This document shows positions 16,684 through 24,581 of a stretch of DNA of 64,000 nt, piece after piece (position 1 is the stretch's first letter; each line of letters starts with the position of its first letter). The stretch is from Prado023 sp963753075. GTDB lineage: Bacteria; Actinomycetota; Actinomycetes; S36-B12; CAIYMF01. Both the position numbers and the translations under genes were made by a program. Under the pieces are notes generated by a model. That model saw only the letters and a program-made list of their open reading frames with translations. It was not told where the DNA came from and ran no database searches. Location of the stretch: contig CAVWAR010000017.1 of assembly GCA_963753075.1 (NCBI GenBank), forward strand, positions 558,001 through 622,000. The letters are read 5' to 3'.

Positions 16684-16745
16684 CCGCGCATGGCCGGACC
16701 GCCGAGCAGCGCGGGTCTGCTCACATCCCGGGGCAGCCCACGTGA

Positions 16746-17174
16746 TCAGGGTGCGCCGGGGAACGCCTCCGGCTCGGCACCCCACTCGATGGCCCGAACC
16801 GCGGCCGCGGCGGACCGCGCGACCGCCGCGCGCCTGGCGGCCGGGGGGCTGGCAGCCGCCACGTCGGCGTACGTCGCGGCCAGCGCCTCGTTGACTTCGG
16901 CCATGAGGCGGCGGCCCGCCCGTGGGCTGTCAACCGGGAAGGGCTCGATGTAGGCCGCGGCGGCATCGACCGGCTGGGAGCCCAGTGCCGAGGCCTGCTG
17001 GCTCAGATCGTCGCGCTCCCGGCGGTGCACGTCGAGCTCCTTCAGGGCCTGCTGCCTGCGTCCACCGCTCAACTCCCCGGCGGCACGCCCGCTGGCCCAC
17101 ACCGCCGCATGCTCCCCGGCGAGCGCTGCCTGCAGCGCGTCGGCGAAGACGGATTCGGAATCGGAGGTGGCCAT
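16746..17174 (-). CDS. Ferritin-like DUF4439 protein
   Basis: This is a 142-residue alpha-helical protein. Helices with FADALQAALAGEHAAVWASG, KELDVHRRERDDL and VAAAYIEPFPV match the DUF4439 ferritin-like family. The open frame begins at a TTG, but the ATG at 17174 overlaps the stop codon of the upstream gene (TGATG), so this start is preferred and implies translational coupling. Part of the usual iron ligand set is not obvious, so metal binding is uncertain. Confidence 0.7.
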   Translation of the reverse strand: MATSDSESVFADALQAALAGEHAAVWASGRAAGELSGGRRQQALKELDVHRRERDDLSQQASALGSQPVDAAAAYIEPFPVDSPRAGRRLMAEVNEALAATYADVAAASPPAARRAAVARSAAAAVRAIEWGAEPEAFPGAP

Positions 17175-17746
17175 CAATTCGCCAGCCCTGCCTTCAGGTC
17201 CGCCAGCGCCTGCGCGTGCTGGGCCTCACTGGCGGCGATCAGGCACAGGTCCCGGGCCAGAGCTGGGCTCTGGGCGGAGTCACAGGCGGTCGTGCGCTCG
17301 GCCAGGGCCTGGGACTCGGCGTCGGTCAGCCCTCTCAGCGTCTTCCGGCGCGACCTGGTCGGCGGCGCAGCGGTCGCGGTGCCGGCCGGTGCACCGGTTG
17401 TCGGAGCGGAGGCGCTGGGATCGGCGGCGGAGGGCGAGGCGTTCGGGTCCGGCGCGGCGCTGGTCCCTGGCGCCACCCTCTCCAGATGCGCCACGTGGTC
17501 GGCCAGGAGCGGCTCAAGCTCCCCGGCCAGCACGGGGTTGGACTCGAGGGCGGCTCGGTAGGCGGCGATCAGGCCCAGCTCCCCAGCAGCGACACGCGCC
17601 CGCAGCTGTCCGTCCGGATCGGAGGGACTCCCTGTGGTCGGTGCCGCCGTGGGCCGTGGCCCGGGCTGCGGATCTGGGGTGCACCCAGCCAACCCAGCCA
17701 ACCCAGCCGCCGAAGCGGTGAGCACCAGGAACGTCCGCCTCTCCAC
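17174..17746 (-). CDS. Lipoprotein, ferritin-like, partner of DUF4439 gene
   Basis: This 190-residue predicted lipoprotein has an N-terminal RRTFLVLTASAAGLAGLAGC with the lipobox cysteine at residue 22 and a paired Arg that may direct Tat export. After a Pro/Thr-rich linker, helices with ELGLIAAYRAALE and LEPLLADHVAHLERV, then LCLIAASEAQHAQAL, suggest a four-helix bundle split by a disordered Ala/Pro/Ser insert. GTG 17746 is chosen because GAGGA lies eight bases upstream; an ATG at 17779 is a possible alternative. It is divergent from rimP. The function is unknown. Confidence 0.65.
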   Translation of the reverse strand: MERRTFLVLTASAAGLAGLAGCTPDPQPGPRPTAAPTTGSPSDPDGQLRARVAAGELGLIAAYRAALESNPVLAGELEPLLADHVAHLERVAPGTSAAPDPNASPSAADPSASAPTTGAPAGTATAAPPTRSRRKTLRGLTDAESQALAERTTACDSAQSPALARDLCLIAASEAQHAQALADLKAGLAN

Positions 17747-17868
17747 GCCCGGAATCCTCGCACCCCAGGAGGACACCATCGCGCAGGACCACCGGTAGGA
17801 TTCAGGTTCGCACGTGAGAACTGCCAGTCCCACAACTGGATCCCCACAACAGGATGAAGGAGCCCGCG

Positions 17869-18381
17869 ATGTCGGCATCCCAGGCCAAGGCACTGCGGCC
17901 CCTGGTCGAGCCCATCGCAACGGCGCTGGACTGCGACCTCGATGACGTGATCATCCGGCGCGCGGGCAAGCGACGCGTGGTCAAGATCGTCGTCGATCAT
18001 CGATCGGGTGGGCTGACCCTCGACATGGTCGCGGAGATGAGCCGCGACATCTCTCGCGCGCTGGACGACTCCACAGTCCTTGGCAATTCGGCCTACGTCC
18101 TGGAGGTCACGTCGCCCGGCGTCGATCGGCCACTCACCCTCCCACGGCACTGGGCACGGGCCGTGGGTCGGCTCGTCCTGATCACACTGAAGGCAGGTGA
18201 CCCGATCGAGGGGCGAGTGCTCGCCGCCGACGACCACAGTGCCGAGCTTGAGGTGCAGGGCACAGCGATCCTGGTGAGCTACGACGACATCGCCCGGGCA
18301 GTCGTGCAGGTGGAGTTCACTCGGGCCGACGAGGCGCAGACCGAAGACGACGAGCCCGTCACCGATCCCGAGGAGGGCTGA
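17869..18381 (+). CDS. rimP: Ribosome maturation factor RimP
   Basis: RimP is needed for 30S subunit assembly. The 170-residue protein has the N-terminal alpha/beta domain with VKIVVDHRSGGLTLDMVAEMSR, the interdomain YVLEVTSPGVDRPLT signature and a C-terminal SH3-like barrel. The ATG at 17869 is preferred over 17854 because AAGGAG sits six bases before it. It is the first gene of the nusA-infB operon, with one base between its stop and nusA. Confidence 0.93.
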   Translation: MSASQAKALRPLVEPIATALDCDLDDVIIRRAGKRRVVKIVVDHRSGGLTLDMVAEMSRDISRALDDSTVLGNSAYVLEVTSPGVDRPLTLPRHWARAVGRLVLITLKAGDPIEGRVLAADDHSAELEVQGTAILVSYDDIARAVVQVEFTRADEAQTEDDEPVTDPEEG

Positions 18382-18382
18382 C

Positions 18383-19396
18383 ATGGATATCGACATGTCC
18401 GCGCTGCGTGCCGTGGCAGTCGACAAGGAGATCTCGATCGACCTGCTCGTCGACTCGATCGAGCAGGCCCTGCTGGTCGCGTACCACCACACCCCCGGTG
18501 CTGCGGTCCAGGCGCGTGTCGAGCTCGACCGCAGCTCCGGCCACGTCACGGTGTGGGCCGTCGAGGACGTGCCCGAGGATGCCGCCGAGGGCTTCATCCC
18601 GCGTGAGTTCGACGACACCCCCGAGGGTTTCGGCCGGGTCGCCTCGACGACTGCCCGGCAGGTGCTCGTCCAGCGGCTGCGCGAGGCCGAGGACGATGTC
18701 ACGCACGGGCACTTCGAGGGCAAGATCGGGGATCTGGTCTCCGGCGTCGTCCAACAGGGTCAGGATCCCCGGCTCGTGTTCGTCGACCTGGGCAAGGTCG
18801 AGGGGGTCCTGCCGCCACAGGAGGCGATCGCCACCGAACGGCATCCGCACGGCTCACGCATGAAGGCCCTGGTCGTGGGAACGCGACGTGGGCCGAAGGG
18901 CACCCAGGTGGTCATCTCGCGCACGCACCCCGGCCTCGTGAAGGCGCTGTTCTCCCTCGAGGTCCCGGAGATCGCCGACGGCTCCGTGGAGATCGTGGCC
19001 CTCGCGCGCGAGGCGGGCCACCGCACGAAGATGGCCGTGCAGTCGCACCGGGCCGGGCTGAACCCCAAGGGTGCCTGCATCGGCCCGATGGGCTCGCGGG
19101 TGCGCAACGTGATGGCCGAGCTCGATGGCGAGAAGATCGACATCGTCGACTGGTCGGACGACCCGGCGACCATGGTGGGCAACGCGCTGTCGCCGGCTCG
19201 GGTCAGCTCGGTGGAGGTCATCGACGAGGAGACCAGGTCGGCGCGTGTCATCGTCCCGGACTACCAGCTGTCCCTTGCCATCGGCAAGGAGGGACAGAAC
19301 GCACGGCTGGCCGCGAGGCTCACCGGCTGGCGCATCGACATCCGCTCCGACACGGCGCCAACGGACGATGGAAGCGCGGATTCGGGCCCCCAGTGA
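18383..19396 (+). CDS. nusA: Transcription termination/antitermination factor NusA
   Basis: NusA binds RNA polymerase and nascent RNA. The 337-residue protein has the N-terminal polymerase-binding domain, an S1 domain (VSGVVQQGQDPRLVFVDLGKVEGVLP, about 112-140) and two KH domains (GACIGPMGSRVRNVM; LAIGKEGQNARLAARLTGW). The C-terminal acidic repeats of proteobacterial NusA are absent, as usual in actinobacteria. The 3' end overlaps ylxR by four bases. Confidence 0.95.
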   Translation: MDIDMSALRAVAVDKEISIDLLVDSIEQALLVAYHHTPGAAVQARVELDRSSGHVTVWAVEDVPEDAAEGFIPREFDDTPEGFGRVASTTARQVLVQRLREAEDDVTHGHFEGKIGDLVSGVVQQGQDPRLVFVDLGKVEGVLPPQEAIATERHPHGSRMKALVVGTRRGPKGTQVVISRTHPGLVKALFSLEVPEIADGSVEIVALAREAGHRTKMAVQSHRAGLNPKGACIGPMGSRVRNVMAELDGEKIDIVDWSDDPATMVGNALSPARVSSVEVIDEETRSARVIVPDYQLSLAIGKEGQNARLAARLTGWRIDIRSDTAPTDDGSADSGPQ

Positions 19397-19713
19397 CTTC
19401 CGCGCTAGACTCTGCATCGTCTGCTCACCAAGGACAGCCGACTCGCACGTGTGTCGGCTGCCGGACACGGGCAGACAAGTCCGAACTGCTTCGGGTCACC
19501 GCCCGGGACGGCCTGTGCCGCCCGGATCCCCGGTCCCGGCAACCCGGTCGAGGTGCGTACCTGCACCCGGTCATCAGTTGCCTGGACCTCGCGGACCGGC
19601 GCCGAGCACTTCCCCGGGCCCTGCGGGTCCCCGGAGGTCTCGACACCGGAGCTGTACGCGAGTGGATCGAAGCGGCCTCGGGCAATCACGACAAGACCGC
19701 ACTCAACGGTTGA
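19393..19713 (+). CDS. ylxR: YlxR family nucleic-acid-binding protein
   Basis: This is a 106-residue basic protein of the YlxR (DUF448) family, with RTCVGCRTRADKSELLRV, PGRGAYLHP and the paired Arg block DRRRALPRALR. It starts at GTG 19393 within the nusA stop (GTGA). It is nearly always found between nusA and infB and is thought to bind RNA or nucleoid; the exact role is unsettled. Confidence 0.9.
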   Translation: MTSALDSASSAHQGQPTRTCVGCRTRADKSELLRVTARDGLCRPDPRSRQPGRGAYLHPVISCLDLADRRRALPRALRVPGGLDTGAVREWIEAASGNHDKTALNG

Positions 19714-19827
19714 GGAGCGAAACGGAATGAGCACTCAATGAGCTCGCTGCTATGAGCGTGCCCACAAGCAACCAGCGGTCCATGCCCTGACAGACACCAG
19801 GGGGTGCGGGCCAAGACGAGGAGAGAC

Positions 19828-22713
19828 GTGTCGAAGGCCCGGGTCAGCACACTGGCCAAGGAGTTGGGGATCCCCAGCAAGGAAGCCGTCGCGTGGTTGA
19901 ACGCGAACGGTGAGTATGTGAAGTCGGCGGCGTCGACCATCGAGGCACCGGTCGAGCGCAAGCTGCGTGAGGCGTTCCCGCCTCCGGCACCGAAGGCCGC
20001 CAGCGCTGCGCCGAGCAAGCCATCGGCCAAGGCCACCCCGGCGGGCCCCACGCCCGGCGGCCCGTCCGCGCCCGAGGCCCCGGAGGCTCCGGCGGCCGCC
20101 GAGCCGGCCGCGAAGCCGACGCCTGCCACACCCGCCAAGGCCGCCCCGAGCCCAGCAGCCCCGGAGGCACCGGCCGCTGCGGCGACACCTGCGGCTCCCG
20201 AGGCCCCAACGGCCCCGGAGGCCGACGCGCCGAGTGCGCCGCCGGTGGCAGCGGCAGCCTCCGCAGCGCCTGATGCTGCCGGCGATGCCGATGCCCCGCC
20301 CCGCCCGGCCCCCGGGCCGCGCCCGGGCAACAACCCCTACGGCAGCCCCGGCATGGGTCGCCCCGCTCCCAGCCCCGGGCCGCGCCCGGGCAACAACCCC
20401 TTCTCCGGCTCGGGCATGGGTCGCCCCGCTCCGAGCACCCGCCCGCCCGCTCCGGCGGGTCCGGGGGGCCCACGTCCCAATCCCGGCTCCATGCCGCCGC
20501 GTCCGGCTGCTCGACCGACCGGTGCTCCCGGCCGTCCCGGCGCCCCACGTCCCGGTGGCCGGCCCGGTGGTCCCGGGGGAGCGCCCGGACGCCCCGGTGG
20601 TCCCGGCGGTCCCGGCGGCGCTGGCGGCGGTCGTCCCGGTGGCGGCGGTGGCGGCGGCGCGGGTGGCGGCGGCTTCCGCCCCGGTGGCGGCGGCCCCGGG
20701 GGTCCCGGTGGGTACCGTCCCGGAGGACCTCCCGGTGGCGGCGGTCGTCCCGGCGGAGGCCGCCCGGGTGGTCCCGGTCGTGGTGGCGCAGCCGGTGCGT
20801 TCGGTCGCCCCGGTGGCCGTCCCACCAAGGGCCGCAAGTCCAAGCGAGCCAAGCGCCAGGAGTACGAGAACATGCAGGCGCCCGCGATCGGCGGTGTTCG
20901 CCTGCCCCGCGGGAACGGCGCAGTCCTGCGGCTGCCCCGTGGCGCGTCACTGACGGACTTCGCCGAGCGGATCGACTGCTCGGCTGCCGATCTGGTGACC
21001 GTGATGTTCAAGCTCGGCGAGATGCTCACGTCCACCCAGTCGGTCGATGACGACACCCTGCGCCTTCTCGGCCAGGAGCTGGACTTCGACGTTCAGGTCG
21101 TCTCTCCCGAGGACGAGGACCGCGAGCTGCTCGGCACCTTCGACCTCGAGTTCGGTGAGGACGAGGGCAACGCGGACGACCTCGTCATCCGGCCGCCGAT
21201 CGTCACCGTCATGGGTCACGTCGACCACGGCAAGACCAAGCTGCTGGACGCGATCCGCTCGGCCAACGTCGTCGACGACGAGGCCGGTGGCATCACCCAG
21301 CACATCGGTGCCTACCAGGTGACCGTGGACGTGGCCGACCAGGCGCGGAAGCTGACCTTCATCGACACCCCCGGCCACGAGGCGTTCACGGCCATGCGTG
21401 CCCGTGGCGCACAGGTCACCGACATCGCGGTGCTGGTCGTTGCTGCCGATGACGGCGTGAAGCCGCAGACGGTCGAAGCGTTGAACCACGCCCAGGCTGC
21501 GGGTGTGCCCATCGTCGTGGCGGTCAACAAGATCGACAAGGAGGGCGCCGACCCGGTCAAGGTGCGTGGACAGCTCACCGAGTACGGCCTGGTGGCCGAG
21601 GAGTTCGGCGGCGACACCATGTTCGTCGACGTCTCCGCGAAGGGCCGGCAGAACATCGAGGGTCTCCTCGAGGCGCTGGTCCTGACCGCCGACGCCACCC
21701 TCGACCTGCGTGCGAACCCCACGCAGGACGCCCAGGGTGTCGCGATCGAGGCCCACCTCGACCGTGGTCGCGGTCCGGTCGCCACCGTCCTGGTCCAGCG
21801 CGGCACGCTTCGCCCGGGCGACTCGATTGTGGCCGGGGATGCCTTCGGGCGGGTCCGGGCCATGTTCGACGAGCACGGCACCACGGTGGCCGAGGCGCCG
21901 CCAGCGCGTCCCGTACAGGTCCTTGGCCTCACCTCGGTTCCAGGGGCGGGCGACTCGTTCCTCGTCGTCGGCGAGGACCGCGTCGCGCGACAGATCGCCC
22001 AGACCCGTCAGGCCCGTGAGCGCAATGCGCAGCTGGCCAAGCGGCGCGGACGGCGGACGCTGGAGGACTTCCTCAAGCAGCTCGAGACCGGCGAGGTCCA
22101 GGAGCTCAACCTGATCCTCAAGGGCGACGTCTCCGGCTCGGTCGAGGCCCTCGAGGACTCCCTCATGGGCATCGATGTCGGCGAGGAGGTCAACCTGCGG
22201 ATCATCGATCGCGGGGTCGGTGCCATCACCGAGACCAACGTCATGCTGGCAGCGGCCTCCAACGCGGTCATCATCGGCTTCAACGTCCGCCCCCAGGGCA
22301 AGGCGACGGAGCTGGCCGACCGCGAGGACGTGGACATCCGGTACTACAACGTCATCTACGCGGCGATCGACGACATCGAGGCTGCCCTCAAGGGCATGCT
22401 CAAGCCGGAGTACGAGGAGGCCCAGCTCGGCACCGCCGAGGTGCGCGAGGTCTTCAAGAGCTCCAAGTTCGGCACCATCGCCGGCTCGCTTGTGCGGTCC
22501 GGGGAGATCAGGCGCAACAGCAAGGCACGCCTGGTCCGAGACGGTGTGGTGGTCGCGGACAACCTGGCCGTCGGCTCGTTGCGCCGGTTCAAGGACGACG
22601 TGACCGAGGTCCGCGATGGCTACGAGTGCGGCATCGGCCTGGGGTCGTTCAACGACATCAAGGTCGACGACGTGATCGAGACCTTCGAGATGCGCGAGAA
22701 GCCGCGCGCCTGA
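19828..22713 (+). CDS. infB: Translation initiation factor IF-2
   Basis: IF-2 is a GTPase that brings fMet-tRNA to the 30S subunit. The 961-residue protein begins with an IF2_N helix (VSTLAKELGIPSKEAVAWLN), followed by ~280 residues of Ala/Pro then Gly/Pro/Arg-rich linker (about 55-335) containing two near-identical GPRPGNNP...MGRPAPS units. The G domain has GHVDHGKT (about 463), DTPGHEAF and NKID (about 567); domains II-IV follow. The GTG at 19828 is chosen, since AGGAG lies 4-5 bases upstream and the helix begins there. The 115 bp after ylxR hold no recognisable gene. Confidence 0.95.
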   Translation: MSKARVSTLAKELGIPSKEAVAWLNANGEYVKSAASTIEAPVERKLREAFPPPAPKAASAAPSKPSAKATPAGPTPGGPSAPEAPEAPAAAEPAAKPTPATPAKAAPSPAAPEAPAAAATPAAPEAPTAPEADAPSAPPVAAAASAAPDAAGDADAPPRPAPGPRPGNNPYGSPGMGRPAPSPGPRPGNNPFSGSGMGRPAPSTRPPAPAGPGGPRPNPGSMPPRPAARPTGAPGRPGAPRPGGRPGGPGGAPGRPGGPGGPGGAGGGRPGGGGGGGAGGGGFRPGGGGPGGPGGYRPGGPPGGGGRPGGGRPGGPGRGGAAGAFGRPGGRPTKGRKSKRAKRQEYENMQAPAIGGVRLPRGNGAVLRLPRGASLTDFAERIDCSAADLVTVMFKLGEMLTSTQSVDDDTLRLLGQELDFDVQVVSPEDEDRELLGTFDLEFGEDEGNADDLVIRPPIVTVMGHVDHGKTKLLDAIRSANVVDDEAGGITQHIGAYQVTVDVADQARKLTFIDTPGHEAFTAMRARGAQVTDIAVLVVAADDGVKPQTVEALNHAQAAGVPIVVAVNKIDKEGADPVKVRGQLTEYGLVAEEFGGDTMFVDVSAKGRQNIEGLLEALVLTADATLDLRANPTQDAQGVAIEAHLDRGRGPVATVLVQRGTLRPGDSIVAGDAFGRVRAMFDEHGTTVAEAPPARPVQVLGLTSVPGAGDSFLVVGEDRVARQIAQTRQARERNAQLAKRRGRRTLEDFLKQLETGEVQELNLILKGDVSGSVEALEDSLMGIDVGEEVNLRIIDRGVGAITETNVMLAAASNAVIIGFNVRPQGKATELADREDVDIRYYNVIYAAIDDIEAALKGMLKPEYEEAQLGTAEVREVFKSSKFGTIAGSLVRSGEIRRNSKARLVRDGVVVADNLAVGSLRRFKDDVTEVRDGYECGIGLGSFNDIKVDDVIETFEMREKPRA

Positions 22714-22720
22714 CCCGTGG

Positions 22721-22767
22721 GGGAGCAGCAGTGAGCATCGTGACCAAACGATCGATCTGCTGCTCCC
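22721..22767. other. Nested stem-loop between infB and rbfA
   Basis: A perfect 11-bp outer stem GGGAGCAGCAG / CTGCTGCTCCC encloses a smaller hairpin ATCGT / ACGAT. It starts seven bases after the infB stop and is not followed by a T run. A short open frame from GTG 22731 passes through it, but its 41 codons match nothing I recognise. It may attenuate or stabilise the infB-rbfA message. Confidence 0.6.
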
Positions 22768-22883
22768 GGGCACGGTCGGGTCAGCGCGCGCACATCGTGC
22801 GTGCCGACCCCGGTGACGGCGGCGCACGCCGGGGTGCGGACAATGCGCGTTCATAGGCAAAGGTCGGGGGCCAAGGGAAAGGG

Positions 22884-23360
22884 GTGGGCATCGTGGGAGC
22901 TCATGAGGCACGGGTGCGCCGACTGGCCGACAGCGTGAAGGTCATCGTGGCTGAGACCCTGGAGATGCGCGTCAAGGATCCGCGCCTCGGTTTCGTCACG
23001 ATCACCGATGCGCGGGTGACCAACGACCTGCGCGAGGCGACGGTCTTCTACACGGTGCTGGGAACCGACGAGGAGCGAGCGGACACCGCGACCGCGCTGG
23101 AGTCCGCCAAGGGCGTCCTGCGCACCGAGGTTGGTCGCCAGACGGGCGTGCGGCACACGCCGTCGCTGACCTTCATCCCTGACGCGCTGCCCGAGAACGC
23201 CCTGCACATCGCTGAGCTCCTCGCCAAGGCGGCTGCCAACGACGCGGCCGTTGCGGCAGCGGCCGACGGTGCGCAGTACGCCGGCGAGCCCGATCCCTAT
23301 CGGGCACCACGCGACGAGTCCGACGACGAGGCCGGGTCGGCCGAGCGGTCGGACAGCTGA
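22884..23360 (+). CDS. rbfA: Ribosome-binding factor A
   Basis: RbfA is a KH-like 30S maturation and cold-adaptation factor. The 158-residue protein shows ARVRRLADSVKVIVAETLE, DPRLGFVTITDARVTNDLREATVFY and the conserved RHTPSLTFIPD. The last ~30 residues are an acidic tail. Two GTG codons (22884, 22893) are possible starts; GGGAAAGGG precedes the first. A DUF503 gene, common between infB and rbfA in actinobacteria, is absent. Confidence 0.93.
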   Translation: MGIVGAHEARVRRLADSVKVIVAETLEMRVKDPRLGFVTITDARVTNDLREATVFYTVLGTDEERADTATALESAKGVLRTEVGRQTGVRHTPSLTFIPDALPENALHIAELLAKAAANDAAVAAAADGAQYAGEPDPYRAPRDESDDEAGSAERSDS

Positions 23361-24410
23361 GTGTCCGAATCCGCGGCACGACCCGAGACGGGTGACAGGG
23401 CGGTGCCCCCGGAGGGGATCGTCGTCATCGACAAGCCCTCCGGCTGGACCTCGCACGATGTCGTTGCCCGGATCCGGCGGTTGGCCGGGACGAAGCGGGT
23501 CGGCCACGCGGGGACCCTCGACCCGATGGCGACCGGTGTGCTGGTGGTTGGGGTGGGCCGGGCGACCCGGATGCTGGGCTACATCAGCGGCGCCGACAAG
23601 ACCTACGTAGCCAGCATCCGGCTCGGCTGGGCCACCGTCACCGATGACGCGGAGGGTGAGCGTCTGGGCGGGGCAGCGGCACACGAGCTGGCGCGCGAGG
23701 AGCTTGATGGCGGCATCGCCGCCCTGACCGGGCCGATCCTGCAGCGACCGTCGGCCGTCTCGGCGATCAAGGTCGATGGCCGCAGGTCCCACGAGCGGGT
23801 TCGCTCCGGGGAGGAGGTCGAGCTCCCGGAACGACCCGTGACCGTGAGCCGGTTCGACGTGCTCGACGTTCGCCCCCACGCAGTGGGCGGCTGCGTCGAC
23901 GTCGATGTCGTCGTCGACTGCACCTCGGGGACCTACGTGCGCGCCCTGGCCCGCGACCTCGGAGCCGCTCTGGGCGTCGGCGGGCACCTGATCGCCCTGC
24001 GCCGCACCAGGGTGGGCTGCTTCGACCTTGACCAGGCCCGGACACTCGAGGAACTCGACGAGGCCTTCGCCGTCACCGATATGGCCACGGCAGCCGCCGC
24101 CGCGTTCCCGTCGCTGACGCTGACTGCCGCCGACGCCAACGCTGTTCGGTACGGGCGCGCGATCGAGCTCGGGATGGCGTGGACCCGATCTGGGCACCCG
24201 GTCGAGCCCGACGAGGCCCACGACGATGTGGCCGACGCCGATCTGCACGCCGAGGCGCTGACGGCCGCGCACGCCGACACAGTTGGCTGGACGAAGGGCG
24301 CCCCCGCGCCACCGCACGCACTCTTCGCCGTGGACGGGGAGTTGCTGGCGCTGGCCCGCCCCCGCCCCGACGACTCGACGGAGTACCTCGCAGTGTTCGC
24401 CCAGCCCTAG
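23361..24410 (+). CDS. truB: tRNA pseudouridine(55) synthase
   Basis: TruB makes pseudouridine 55 in the tRNA T loop. The 349-residue protein has IDKPSGWTSHDVV, the catalytic Asp54 in VGHAGTLDPMATGVL, KTYVASIRLG and the C-terminal GTYVRALARDLG. About 50 extra residues rich in Asp/Ala/His (VEPDEAHDDVADADLH region) lie in the C-terminal PUA-like part. It starts with GTG immediately after the rbfA stop, with no intergenic base. Confidence 0.93.
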   Translation: MSESAARPETGDRAVPPEGIVVIDKPSGWTSHDVVARIRRLAGTKRVGHAGTLDPMATGVLVVGVGRATRMLGYISGADKTYVASIRLGWATVTDDAEGERLGGAAAHELAREELDGGIAALTGPILQRPSAVSAIKVDGRRSHERVRSGEEVELPERPVTVSRFDVLDVRPHAVGGCVDVDVVVDCTSGTYVRALARDLGAALGVGGHLIALRRTRVGCFDLDQARTLEELDEAFAVTDMATAAAAAFPSLTLTAADANAVRYGRAIELGMAWTRSGHPVEPDEAHDDVADADLHAEALTAAHADTVGWTKGAPAPPHALFAVDGELLALARPRPDDSTEYLAVFAQP

Positions 24411-24417
24411 GCTGGGC
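24399..24417 (+). terminator. Stem-loop overlapping the truB stop codon
   Basis: The inverted repeat GCCCAGCC / GGCTGGGC (8 bp, 3-nt loop) spans the truB stop codon and is followed by TCT. It is a plausible weak terminator for the rimP-truB operon. Confidence 0.4.
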
Positions 24418-24581
24418 TCTCGAGCCTCGGGTCGGGACTGGACTCCGAGGGGTACGGGCGAGCGCAGGGACCGCTGTGGAGAGAAGCGAATGGACTAGGC
24501 CGAATGATGCGGGTCGGTAGTGCCGATGGTGTGGGACGTGAACGCGATGAGCCGCGACGTCGGCTCCGGCCCGCTGCAGAC

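Noticed and set aside
20286..20830. Gly/Pro/Arg-rich repeats in infB as a misassembly or repeat expansion
   Set aside because: Long low-complexity linkers after the IF2_N helix are normal in actinobacterial IF-2, and the frame is intact throughout.
22731..22856. 41-codon GTG open frame between infB and rbfA as a small gene
   Set aside because: It runs through a stem-loop, matches no known family including DUF503, and lacks a proper ribosome binding site; treated as leader sequence.
20947..22911. 654-codon open frame antisense to infB
   Set aside because: It is a shadow of a strongly conserved GC-rich gene; the translation is Asp/Val/Leu/His-rich nonsense with no family match.
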